A stretch of 64,000 nucleotides of DNA from DASUWK01 sp036378435 (GTDB taxonomy: Bacteria; Chloroflexota; Dormibacteria; Dormibacterales; Dormibacteraceae), in assembly GCA_036378435.1 (NCBI GenBank), contig DASUWK010000007.1, positions 50,767 through 114,766 of the forward strand. The letters are read 5' to 3'. This document shows, piece after piece, positions 55,781 to 63,643 of this stretch. Below the pieces are notes generated by a model. The model was not told where the DNA came from. It did no database searches and was given only the letters and a program-made list of their open reading frames with translations. Position 1 is the first letter of the stretch, and the number at the start of each line of letters is the position of its first letter. The position numbers were made by a program, and so were the translations under genes.

Positions 55781-58519
55781 ATGCCTCACCTCTCTAAGAG
55801 CACCTGCCTGCGGCTCGGCGCCGTCGGCCTGACGCTCCTCCTGGTCAGCATCGGTGCGCGCGCCGCCGGCGGCGGGACGGTCCGCGCCTCCGGAGGCATC
55901 GAGCTGCCGAACGGGCGGACGATCACACCCGCCGGCACCGTGGTGACCGCCGACGACTTTCCCGCCGGCCTGGCGCTGGCCCCCAACGGCACCCTCTACG
56001 TCGCGGGCGCGGGCGAGAGCAGGAACAAGCTCGGAGCGGTCAGCTCGTCGAGCTTGAAGGGCCCGTACGTGTATCCGCAGTCTTCGACTCCCGGATCGAT
56101 GCTCTCGCTGTCGGGTGGGCTGGCGGTCAGCCCTGACGGCTCGACCCTCTATGCGGCGGCGGCCGGGGACGCGCAGGTGATCTCGTTCAACACGACCACC
56201 TTCCAGCAGTCCCCGACGGGCTATGCGCTCCCAGACGGTCAATATGCGGCGGGCGTCGCCATCGACTCCGCGGGCCGGTACCTGTACGTGACGGAGCCCC
56301 TCGATGTGAAACAGCAGCCCTACCAGAAGGGATCGACGCTGACTCGCTTCGACCTCTCGACCGGCGTCGTCCGCAGCGTGCGCGTCGGTGTCCATCCGGT
56401 CCCCGTGGTCACCGCCGGGAACTTCGTGGCGGTGGGCAACGAGGCCGATGGGACGGTAACGATCCTGAACGCGGGCAGCCTGGCGACGATCGCGACCGTG
56501 CGCGTGGGGCGCCATCCCTCGAATCTCGCCTTCACGCCGAGCGGCTCCGACCTGCTCGTCGTGAGCTCGCTCGACGACCGGCTCGACGACATCGCCACCG
56601 GCAGCTGGAAGATCCACTCGACGCTCTCGCTGAGCTCGCCGGCCGGCGTCGGCGCGACCCCCGACGGCCTCGCGATCAGCCCGGACGGCGGCACGGCCTA
56701 CGTGCCACTGGCGGAGGACAACGCGGTCGACGTCGTCGCACTGCGCACCGGGAGCATGGATACCGAGGGACTGATCCCGACCGCCTGGTGGCCCACCGCG
56801 GTCGCATTCGATCCCAGCGGCCCGGCGCTTTTGGTGGCGGCCGGCAAGGGCGAGGACCTGCAGCCGTACACGCAACCGGGCCTGGACGAGACGGAGGCCA
56901 GCGCATTCGCCAGCCAGGGGCCTGCGGGCGTCGCCATCAACGGGACGCTCGAGCGCATCCCGCTGCCGGGCGCGACCCAGCTCGCCGCCGACACGTCTCA
57001 GGTCTGGCAGAACAACGGCTGGACCGCCCCCGCACCGGCCGCCCAACTGTGCGGCCCGTCCGCCATCCAGCACGTGGTCTGGATCATCCGCGAGAACAAG
57101 ACGTACGACGAGGAGTTCGGGGACATGCCCTCAGGCGGCGACCCGACGCGGGTCGAGTACGGTCGCAACTTCACGCCGAACAGCCACGCTCTCGCCGATC
57201 GTTTCGGCCTCTACACAGCCTTCTACTCCGATGAGGAGATCAGCGACACCGGGCACCAGGCTCTGGCGGGCGGCGTGACGAACGACTACGAGGAGCGCTT
57301 CACGCTTCAGTACTACGGGTCGCACAGCCCGGTCGAGTACGACAACTACGACGCGAACGCAGCCGGGCAGGGCGGCAACGGCGACTCCATCCAGTGGGGG
57401 CCGTCCGACTACCTGATCGACGACGCGCTCCGTCACGGCGTCTCGTTCAAGGACTACGGCCACGCCTATCGGAATGCCCAGGATCGGCGCGGCGCGGCCG
57501 TCGAGTCGGCGCTCGAGTCCCACATCGTGCGCGACTTCCCCGGCTACGGGTTCGACCTCTCGGTCCTCGATCAGACGCGCGCCAAGTTCTGGGTCCAGGA
57601 CTTTCAGAAGGACGTCTCCAGGAACGCCTTCCCGGCTCTGGAGGTCGTCTACCTGCCTGACGACCACACCGGGAACGGCCTGCCGACCGACGAGGTCTCG
57701 GACAACGACCTCGGGACGGGCATGATCGTGTCCGCGCTCTCGCACTCTCCGTATTGGGGGTCGAGCGCGGTCTTCGTCGAAGAGGACGACCCGCAGAGCG
57801 GCATCGACCACATCGACGAGCACCGCACCATCGGGCTGCTGGTCAGCCCCTGGACGAAGCCCGGGCTCGTCTCGAACGTCCACCACGACCAGGACTCGAT
57901 CCTGCGGACGATCGAGCTGCTGCTGCACCTGCCGGCGCTGACCGAGCTCGACGCCACCGCCACACCGTTCACCGAGGCCTGGGCCAGCACGCCGGACCTG
58001 CGTCCCTTCGACCCGATAACACCCTCCACCAGCACGATGTCGGCGCCGGCCAAAGCGGCCGCCTCCGCTTACGCCGCATCGCTGCTCGGCCCCCACCCGA
58101 ACCTCAGCCAGATCCCGCCCCTGGTCCAGCTCGAGGTGCAGTGGATGTACACGCACGGGGCCGCGTTCAATGCCGCGACCTTCTCCGACCCCGTGGGAAT
58201 CACCTCATCCAAGGACGTCGATCAGCGCGTCGGGCCCGCGCCGATCGCGGTGTGCGCCGCAGGTGCTCCCACCCACGGCGGTGCCGGGGCCGCGGCCGGC
58301 AACGCGACGGCCACTTCGGTCAGCGCGGCAAAGGCGGCCGGCAGCTCCGCGGCCGCCGGCTTCCCCAGCAGCGGGGCGCCGCCCAGGGCGGGCGCGTTGC
58401 CCAACCCGAGGCCGGCGGGCAGCTGGCTGCTGCTGGCGCTGGTCGGCTTGGCGTGCGTCGTCGTGGCTGCGGCCACCATCGCCGGCCGCGCGAAGAGTCT
58501 CGGACGAGTCTCGGGCTAG
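55781..58519 (+). CDS. YncE-type propeller fused to phosphoesterase (alkaline-phosphatase fold)
   Basis: A 912-residue exported protein with three parts. The signal peptide covers ~1-29. A YncE-like seven-bladed propeller (~50-400) has blades such as LAVSPDGSTLYAAAAGDAQVISF and GLAISPDGGTAYVPLAEDNAVDV. A phosphoesterase domain of the alkaline phosphatase superfamily (~430-780) carries VVWIIRENKTYDEEFGDM, FYSDEEISDTGHQALAGG, VYLPDDHTGNG and the DDPQSGIDHIDEHRT metal-binding segment. The last ~30 residues include a membrane helix (WLLLALVGLACVVVAAATIAG), so it is anchored with the domains outside. Substrates could be phosphodiesters or phospholipids. GGAG is six bases before the ATG. Confidence 0.85.
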   Translation: MPHLSKSTCLRLGAVGLTLLLVSIGARAAGGGTVRASGGIELPNGRTITPAGTVVTADDFPAGLALAPNGTLYVAGAGESRNKLGAVSSSSLKGPYVYPQSSTPGSMLSLSGGLAVSPDGSTLYAAAAGDAQVISFNTTTFQQSPTGYALPDGQYAAGVAIDSAGRYLYVTEPLDVKQQPYQKGSTLTRFDLSTGVVRSVRVGVHPVPVVTAGNFVAVGNEADGTVTILNAGSLATIATVRVGRHPSNLAFTPSGSDLLVVSSLDDRLDDIATGSWKIHSTLSLSSPAGVGATPDGLAISPDGGTAYVPLAEDNAVDVVALRTGSMDTEGLIPTAWWPTAVAFDPSGPALLVAAGKGEDLQPYTQPGLDETEASAFASQGPAGVAINGTLERIPLPGATQLAADTSQVWQNNGWTAPAPAAQLCGPSAIQHVVWIIRENKTYDEEFGDMPSGGDPTRVEYGRNFTPNSHALADRFGLYTAFYSDEEISDTGHQALAGGVTNDYEERFTLQYYGSHSPVEYDNYDANAAGQGGNGDSIQWGPSDYLIDDALRHGVSFKDYGHAYRNAQDRRGAAVESALESHIVRDFPGYGFDLSVLDQTRAKFWVQDFQKDVSRNAFPALEVVYLPDDHTGNGLPTDEVSDNDLGTGMIVSALSHSPYWGSSAVFVEEDDPQSGIDHIDEHRTIGLLVSPWTKPGLVSNVHHDQDSILRTIELLLHLPALTELDATATPFTEAWASTPDLRPFDPITPSTSTMSAPAKAAASAYAASLLGPHPNLSQIPPLVQLEVQWMYTHGAAFNAATFSDPVGITSSKDVDQRVGPAPIAVCAAGAPTHGGAGAAAGNATATSVSAAKAAGSSAAAGFPSSGAPPRAGALPNPRPAGSWLLLALVGLACVVVAAATIAGRAKSLGRVSG

Positions 58520-59730
58520 CGCGAAGAAGGCAAGACTGCCGCGACGGCGGCGTCGCGCAGCGCGTTCAAACCCGCCTCGTCCGCCGCGGCGATGATCCTG
58601 AGCTGTCGCTTCGGATCGGGCTCGAGCCGCACCGGCTCACCGTCCGGCGTCGCCGCCAGACCACCGGCGCCGGCCAGGATCGCGAGCGCGGCGGCGACAT
58701 CCTGGGCGTAGATCTCCCCCAGCCGCGATCCGTCGAAGCCGCCGACCGAGCCGTCCGCCACGCCACAGACATCCATAGCGGTGCAGCCGCTGACCCGGAC
58801 GCGCTCGAAGCCTGGCCGGATCTCCAGCGCCGAGCCCGGACGCGGGCTGGGCATCGCGAGGAGCGTGTTCGGAGTGGCCATGATCCGGCGGCCGTCGGCA
58901 TAGGCTCCCGCTGGGTCGCCCCACCAGCGGCGCCCCGAGCTGAGATCGGCCACGAAGCCGGCTTCCGGAGCGTCACCGGCCACCAGGCCGATCGAGATGG
59001 CCCAGGGCTGGCGCCCGACCCGGTAGTTACGCGTGGCGTCGATCGGGTCGAGCGCGATCCAGCGCTGGCCCACGGCGATGCGGTCGGGACCGCCCCGCTC
59101 CTCACCCACGATCGGCAGGCCGAGCACGCGGAGCTCTTCGACCACCGCACGCTCGACGATCTCGTCGGCGCCCTTGGTGCCGTCGAGCCGGGCACGCGAT
59201 TGCAGCTCGGCGGCCAGCTCCGCCGCGATGGTCGCGGCCCGGGCTGCGGCTGAGTAGAACGCCTCGAGAGGGCCATCGACCTCCGGCCCCGGGGCGATCG
59301 CGCGCCGAAAGCGGCGGGCCGGCGAGTCCTGCGCGAATCCGAGGCGCTCGTAGAACGCATGCGTGCGCTCGCGCCAGTCCGAGCTCTCGAGCACGATGGC
59401 CTGGCAGCCGAGGAGGCGCGCCTCTCGCTCGCACTCGGCCACCAGCCGGGCGCCGATGCCGGAGCCGCGCAGCTGCGGATGCACCGCGAGGACGGCGAGC
59501 CAGGCTTCGAAGCCGTCGTGCAGCGTCGCCGGGCGAGCCTGGATCTCGGCGTAGCCGACCACGTGACCGCGCACGACCGCCACCAGGGCACGGGCGGAGG
59601 GCGATGCCAGCAGCACCGGGAACGAGGGCAGCGGCCGCGCCATCGCAGCCACCTCTTCGTGGCCACCCATCAGCGCGACCAGCTCCACCACCGCCGCGCG
59701 GTCTTCGAGCCGGGCTCGGCGAACGATCAT
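58516..59730 (-). CDS. GNAT acetyltransferase-inositol monophosphatase-like fusion protein
   Basis: A 404-residue fusion and the last gene of the C-P lyase operon. Residues 1-~150 form a GNAT acetyltransferase (IVRRARLEDRAAVVELVALMGGHEE, VLAVHPQLRGSGIGARLVAECER, AFYERLGF with QLRGSGIG as the acetyl-CoA motif). Residues ~165-400 are an inositol-monophosphatase-type phosphatase (PIVGEERGG, WIALDPIDATRNYRVGRQPWAISIGLV, SGCTAMDVCGVADG and AQDVAAALAILAGAGG). The metal ligands Glu, Asp and Asp of the IMPase site are present. In C-P lyase operons PhnO is a GNAT enzyme acting on aminoalkylphosphonates; the phosphatase may act on a ribose phosphate intermediate. ATG at 59730 overlaps the upstream stop. 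Confidence 0.83.
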   Translation of the reverse strand: MIVRRARLEDRAAVVELVALMGGHEEVAAMARPLPSFPVLLASPSARALVAVVRGHVVGYAEIQARPATLHDGFEAWLAVLAVHPQLRGSGIGARLVAECEREARLLGCQAIVLESSDWRERTHAFYERLGFAQDSPARRFRRAIAPGPEVDGPLEAFYSAAARAATIAAELAAELQSRARLDGTKGADEIVERAVVEELRVLGLPIVGEERGGPDRIAVGQRWIALDPIDATRNYRVGRQPWAISIGLVAGDAPEAGFVADLSSGRRWWGDPAGAYADGRRIMATPNTLLAMPSPRPGSALEIRPGFERVRVSGCTAMDVCGVADGSVGGFDGSRLGEIYAQDVAAALAILAGAGGLAATPDGEPVRLEPDPKRQLRIIAAADEAGLNALRDAAVAAVLPSSR

Positions 59731-60239
59731 CCCGCTCGCCGCCGCTCGTAGACGGTGATGAGCGCCGAGAGGTCGGCCTCCGGCGCCCCCGGCACCTTCG
59801 CGAGGTCGTCCCAGCGGCGTAGGCGCGCCGCGTCCAGGCCCCACGGATGGGACTCGAAAGCGGCGACCTCCTCGTCGCTCATCGGGCCGCCCTGCGCGCG
59901 CAGCGAGGCCACGGACGCCGGGCTCAGGGTCTCGGCGTAGGCGGGTTCCGCCGTCACCAGGTAGCGCTTGGCCTGGGCGTGGTTGCCGATCAGCCAGCCC
60001 ACCCGTTCGCCCAGCAGGCCGCCGGCGAACTTCTCGCCCGCGGTCTCGTGGTCGAGCTCGGGGTGCACGGCGCGGCCCACGTCATGCAGCAGCGCGGCGA
60101 GCACCAGATCATCGTCGGCTTCCGCGGCCTGCGCGTGCCACGCGCACTGCAGCGCGTGTGTGCGCTGGTCGACGGCCTCGCCCCCGTAAGGCAGGCCCGC
60201 CAGGCCGTCAACCAGGTCGCGCAGCTGCGCACCGGTCAT
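59727..60239 (-). CDS. HD-domain oxygenase-like protein, PhnZ/phosphonate-operon type
   Basis: A 170-residue HD-domain protein. YGGEAVDQRTHALQCAWHAQ, LVLAALLHDVGR, IGNHAQAKRYLV, LRAQGGPMSDEEVAAFE and RRWDDLAK match the mixed-valence di-iron PhnZ family, with the tyrosine, glutamate, His, HD, His and Lys positions all present. PhnZ cleaves 2-amino-1-hydroxyethylphosphonate oxidatively; related HDIG proteins are widespread in phosphonate operons. No PhnY-type hydroxylase is next to it, so its substrate may be another hydroxyphosphonate. It overlaps the phnM stop (ATGA at 60239) and the fusion gene start (ATGA at 59727-59730). Confidence 0.8.
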   Translation of the reverse strand: MTGAQLRDLVDGLAGLPYGGEAVDQRTHALQCAWHAQAAEADDDLVLAALLHDVGRAVHPELDHETAGEKFAGGLLGERVGWLIGNHAQAKRYLVTAEPAYAETLSPASVASLRAQGGPMSDEEVAAFESHPWGLDAARLRRWDDLAKVPGAPEADLSALITVYERRRAG

Positions 60240-61363
60240 CAGATGACCTCCTCCCCCGCAGCCCAGAGATGGGCGACCGCGGGCATGCCGGCTCGCCTGG
60301 TGACCGCCACGAGGTCGGCGCGCTGTCCAGGCGCGATCGAGCCGCGGTCGGCCAGGCCGGCCGCTCGCGCCGGGGCCTCGGTGACCAGGGCGATCGATTC
60401 CGCCCAGGAGCTGATGCCGCCGTCCGCCAGCTCGTAGGCGGCGGCCAGCAGCGAGGGCGGGTGGTAGTCGGATGCGAGGACGCTCAACCAGCCGTTCTCG
60501 AGGGCCTCCCGAGCCGACAGGTTGCCGTGGTGCGAGAGACCCTTGCGCGCGTTGGGGGCACCCATCACCACGTCCAGGCCGGCGCCGGAGGCGGCCTCGG
60601 CGGCCTCACGGTTGACCGGGAACTCAGCGATCCGGGCGCCCAGCTCGACGGCGCGCTGGACCCCGTCGACGCTGTCGTCGTCGTGGGAGGCGAGGACGGC
60701 GGCGTGCGCGCGCGCGACCGTCGACACGTGACGCTGCGCGTCGTGCAGGCGGTTGAGACGCGACTTACGGGTCGCCAGGCGCTGCGCGACGGCCACGTCG
60801 GTCTCGCCCTCGACCGTCGTGTAGTAGCGCCGCCAGCTCTCCTCATCACTGAACTGGCCCAGCCCGGGGAGGTGAAGCATGTAGGAGAGCAGGCCTACGA
60901 GCGGGCTCTGCGCGAGGGTTGCGGTGGTGGCGAGACCATCGCCCGTGACATCGACCCGCAGGTGCACGCGGTGATCCACGCGCAGGGCCGGCGCCACCGC
61001 CTCCACCACGCCCACCGTCTCGATCGCGCGCTTCACGCTCCGGTACTTGCCGAGATCGTCCTCGATGCACACGCAGACGAAATGAGTGGTGATCCCGGCC
61101 ATCGCGACCTCGGCGTCGAGGTCCAGCAGCGCCGCGCCCAGGGGGAGCTCCATCGAGGCTCGCGGCCGAGCGCGCAGCTCGAGGCAGTCCGAGTGAAGGT
61201 CGATCAGGCCAGGGATGACGTCCGCGTCGCCGATATCGACCACCGTCGGCCCCGTGGGCTTCGCCGCCGCCACGTCCTGAATAACCCCGTCGCCGAACGT
61301 GATCCAGACGTTCGCGCGCTCCTGTCCGAAGATCAGAGCGCGGCGGGCGTGAACGGTGATCAC
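60239..61363 (-). CDS. phnM: Ribose 1-methylphosphonate 5-triphosphate diphosphatase
   Basis: A 374-residue amidohydrolase-superfamily enzyme that removes diphosphate from the 5-triphosphate intermediate of the C-P lyase pathway. VIPGLIDLHSDCLELRARPRAS (metal-binding HxD), GITTHFVCVCIEDDLGKYRS, LASHDDDSVDGVQRAVELGARIAEFPVNREAA and LASDYHPPSLLAAAYEL are all typical PhnM segments; length is also typical (~380). The start is GTG at 61363, overlapping the phnL stop (GTGA). It sits between phnL and the HD-domain gene, as expected in a phn operon. Confidence 0.93.
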   Translation of the reverse strand: MITVHARRALIFGQERANVWITFGDGVIQDVAAAKPTGPTVVDIGDADVIPGLIDLHSDCLELRARPRASMELPLGAALLDLDAEVAMAGITTHFVCVCIEDDLGKYRSVKRAIETVGVVEAVAPALRVDHRVHLRVDVTGDGLATTATLAQSPLVGLLSYMLHLPGLGQFSDEESWRRYYTTVEGETDVAVAQRLATRKSRLNRLHDAQRHVSTVARAHAAVLASHDDDSVDGVQRAVELGARIAEFPVNREAAEAASGAGLDVVMGAPNARKGLSHHGNLSAREALENGWLSVLASDYHPPSLLAAAYELADGGISSWAESIALVTEAPARAAGLADRGSIAPGQRADLVAVTRRAGMPAVAHLWAAGEEVI

Positions 61364-62031
61364 ACCGCCACCAAGCCCGCCTCCAGGCGCAGCTCGCGAT
61401 CCGTGAGGCCGGAGGGCGTCGAGTCGTGGAAGACGGCCAGCATCGCGACGCCCCGCTCCTTGCGCTCCTTCAGCACCGCGAGCACCGCCTGGCGACGCCG
61501 CGGATCGAGGGCCGATGTCACCTCGTCGAGCAGGAGCAGCGGGCGCTTGCGCGCGAGGGCGAGGGCGAGGTTGACGATCTGCCTCTCGCCGCCTGAGAAC
61601 GTCGCGGGCGGCACGGAGTGCAGCTCGGCGCGCAGGCTCAGCTTGGCCAGCAGCTCGCCGGCTTCCTCGCGTGACACGCCGCCCCCCTCGACCAGCTCCA
61701 CCGCGCTGACCCGCGGCACGACCGAGAGGAACTGCGATGCCATGCCGACCAGATCCTCGCGAGCTTCGAGCACCTGGCGCTCGCTCGCCTGGGCCAGGTC
61801 AAGGGCGCCGTCGCCGGCGGCGAGCAGAATGCTGCCGGCGTCGGGTACGGCGGAACGGTAAACGCAGCGGAGCAGGGACGACTTGCCGGACCCGCTCTCG
61901 CCTCGCAGCACGACCACCTCGCCGGGCGCAACGTTGAGGTCGACTCCCCGCAGGACCTCGCGCCGGGCTCCGTCGAGGAGATGCTGGACGTACGTCTTGC
62001 GGAGGTCGTGGACTTCGAGGACCGCGTTCAC
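61360..62031 (-). CDS. phnL: C-P lyase system ATP-binding protein
   Basis: A 223-residue ABC-type ATPase, one of the two associated with the C-P lyase core. Walker A is GESGSGKSSLLR (about 43-54), the signature FSGGERQIVNLALALARKRPLLLLDEVTSALD (with Walker B) lies near 143-175, and the H-loop is VFHDST. PhnL is thought to act with PhnGHIJ rather than with a membrane permease. The opening EVHDLRKTYVQHLLDGARREVL and VYRSAVPDAGSI are PhnL-like. Overlaps on both sides (GTGA with phnK and with phnM) show translational coupling. Confidence 0.92.
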   Translation of the reverse strand: MNAVLEVHDLRKTYVQHLLDGARREVLRGVDLNVAPGEVVVLRGESGSGKSSLLRCVYRSAVPDAGSILLAAGDGALDLAQASERQVLEAREDLVGMASQFLSVVPRVSAVELVEGGGVSREEAGELLAKLSLRAELHSVPPATFSGGERQIVNLALALARKRPLLLLDEVTSALDPRRRQAVLAVLKERKERGVAMLAVFHDSTPSGLTDRELRLEAGLVAV

Positions 62032-62783
62032 AGCTGCGAAGCCACCAGCAGCTGTGAGTAAGCGTGTTGCGGGTCGCCCAGCACTTGGTCGGTCAGGCCG
62101 GACTCGACCACCCGCCCGCGCCGCATGACCAGCAGCCGCTCGGCCAGCATGCGAATCACCGCCAAGTCGTGGGAGACGATGACCATCGCCACCTTCGTCT
62201 CGCGTTGGACCCGGCGGATGAGGTCGAGGATGCGGGCCTGGACGGAGACGTCGAGGCCGCTCGTCGGTTCGTCGAGGAGCAGCAGAGCGGGCTTGGTGGC
62301 GAGGGCGCGCGCCAGCTGCACTCTTTGACGCATGCCGCCGCTGAACGTTCCGACCGCGTCATCGAAGCGGTCCCCAGGCAGTTCCATGCCACCGTGCAGG
62401 TCCTGCGCCCGGGAGCGCAGGTCGGCGTAGCTGCGCGTGCCGGCGCCGAGCATGCGGGCGGCCACGTTGCCGCCGGCCGTCACGTCTAGCTGCAGGACGG
62501 TGCGCGCGTCCTGGTGGACGAGCCCGAGGACCTCCGAGCGCAGCTTGCGGCGGGCCGAACCGTGAACGCCGGTGACGTCCTGGCCCAGCAGGCGGACGCG
62601 TCCGGTGGTGGGCTGGAGGTCGAGGTTGAGGCAGGCCAGGGTGGTCGACTTCCCTGAGCCGGATTCCCCGACGATGCCGAGCACCTCACCTTCGTAGAGA
62701 TCGAAGCTCACCTCCTGGCACGCCCAGAGGTCGCCGTAGCGGACACCGAGCCCGTCGACGGCGAGGACCTCGCGCCGGCTCAT
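62028..62783 (-). CDS. phnK: C-P lyase system ATP-binding protein
   Basis: A 251-residue ABC-type ATPase. Walker A is GESGSGKSTTLACL near 39-52, the signature FSGGMRQRVQLARALATKP near 150, Walker B LLLLDEPTSGLDVSVQ and the H-loop VSHDLAV. PhnK binds the PhnGHIJ complex next to PhnJ and couples ATP hydrolysis to C-P lyase turnover. I chose ATG at 62783, which overlaps the phnJ stop (ATGA); the frame remains open far upstream but that region is phnJ. The family length is ~250. Confidence 0.93.
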   Translation of the reverse strand: MSRREVLAVDGLGVRYGDLWACQEVSFDLYEGEVLGIVGESGSGKSTTLACLNLDLQPTTGRVRLLGQDVTGVHGSARRKLRSEVLGLVHQDARTVLQLDVTAGGNVAARMLGAGTRSYADLRSRAQDLHGGMELPGDRFDDAVGTFSGGMRQRVQLARALATKPALLLLDEPTSGLDVSVQARILDLIRRVQRETKVAMVIVSHDLAVIRMLAERLLVMRRGRVVESGLTDQVLGDPQHAYSQLLVASQL

Positions 62784-63643
62784 GCGCCGCCCCGCCGGCG
62801 CACGCAGGCCGCGGTGTCCGAGCAGACGAGCACGGTCTCGGCCTGGGTGTCGTCCTCCACCAGGTATGACTCGGTGCTGCCGCAAAGAGAGCACGGTCCG
62901 GCGAAGCGCTCGACCTCGAAGGGCCGGTCCTCGAACGCCAGCGGCTCGACCCTGGTGTAGGGCGGAACGGCGTAGACCGTCGCCTCGCGTCCGGCGCCGA
63001 ACAGAGAGAGGAAGGGCGCGTCGTCCAGGCGGCGGACGTCGAAGCGAGGTATCGGGGTCGGGCTCATGATGTAGCCGCCCTCGACCTCCACGGGATGGCT
63101 GTGCGTGAACGACGCCTGGCCGCCCAGCGCGTGGTCCTCGTAGAGGTAGAGCCAAATGTCGGAGTAATCGCGCTCGGCGTGCATGCGCCGCGTCACCGAC
63201 GGGCGGGAGTCGATCACGCGCAGTGGATCCGCTATCGGCACCTGGAAGACGACCACCTGGCCCTCGTCTAGATCTGCCTCGGGCACCCGATGACGCGTCT
63301 GGATGAGCGTGGCCGCCGTCGCATCATCAGTCGTCGACACGCCGGTCGTGCGAGCGATGAGGTCGCGCAGCGCGACCGCGTTCATGCTGTCGTCTGCGCC
63401 CTGGTCGATGACCTTGACAACGTCGTCGGCGGTGATCGTCGCCAGCGTCACCTGCAGCCCGCCGCTGCCCCAGCCGCGCGCCACGGGCATCTCACGCGAG
63501 GCGAACGGAACCTGGTGCCCAGGGATGCAGACGGCTTTGAGCAGCGCTCGCCGCACCTCTCGTTTGGACGCTTCGTCGAGGTATCCCCACTCGTAGCCGG
63601 CCTCGCCTTCGTGCGTCAGCAGCTGGGTCAGTCCGGCTCTCAC
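62780..63643 (-). CDS. phnJ: Carbon-phosphorus lyase catalytic subunit
   Basis: A 287-residue radical-SAM-type C-P lyase that breaks the C-P bond of ribose 1-methylphosphonate 5-phosphate, releasing methane (or another alkane) and the cyclic phosphate. MPVARGWGSGGLQVTLATI contains the glycine-radical region, and the C-terminal CSLCGST...VCSDTAACVRR gives the four cysteines (C-x2-C, then two more) that bind the [4Fe-4S] cluster and serve as thiyl. The long central region with YSDIWLYLYEDHALGGQASFTHSHPVEVEGGYI matches PhnJ. The start is GTG at 63643, overlapping the phnI stop (GTGA). Length is near the usual ~281. Confidence 0.94.
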   Translation of the reverse strand: MRAGLTQLLTHEGEAGYEWGYLDEASKREVRRALLKAVCIPGHQVPFASREMPVARGWGSGGLQVTLATITADDVVKVIDQGADDSMNAVALRDLIARTTGVSTTDDATAATLIQTRHRVPEADLDEGQVVVFQVPIADPLRVIDSRPSVTRRMHAERDYSDIWLYLYEDHALGGQASFTHSHPVEVEGGYIMSPTPIPRFDVRRLDDAPFLSLFGAGREATVYAVPPYTRVEPLAFEDRPFEVERFAGPCSLCGSTESYLVEDDTQAETVLVCSDTAACVRRRGGA

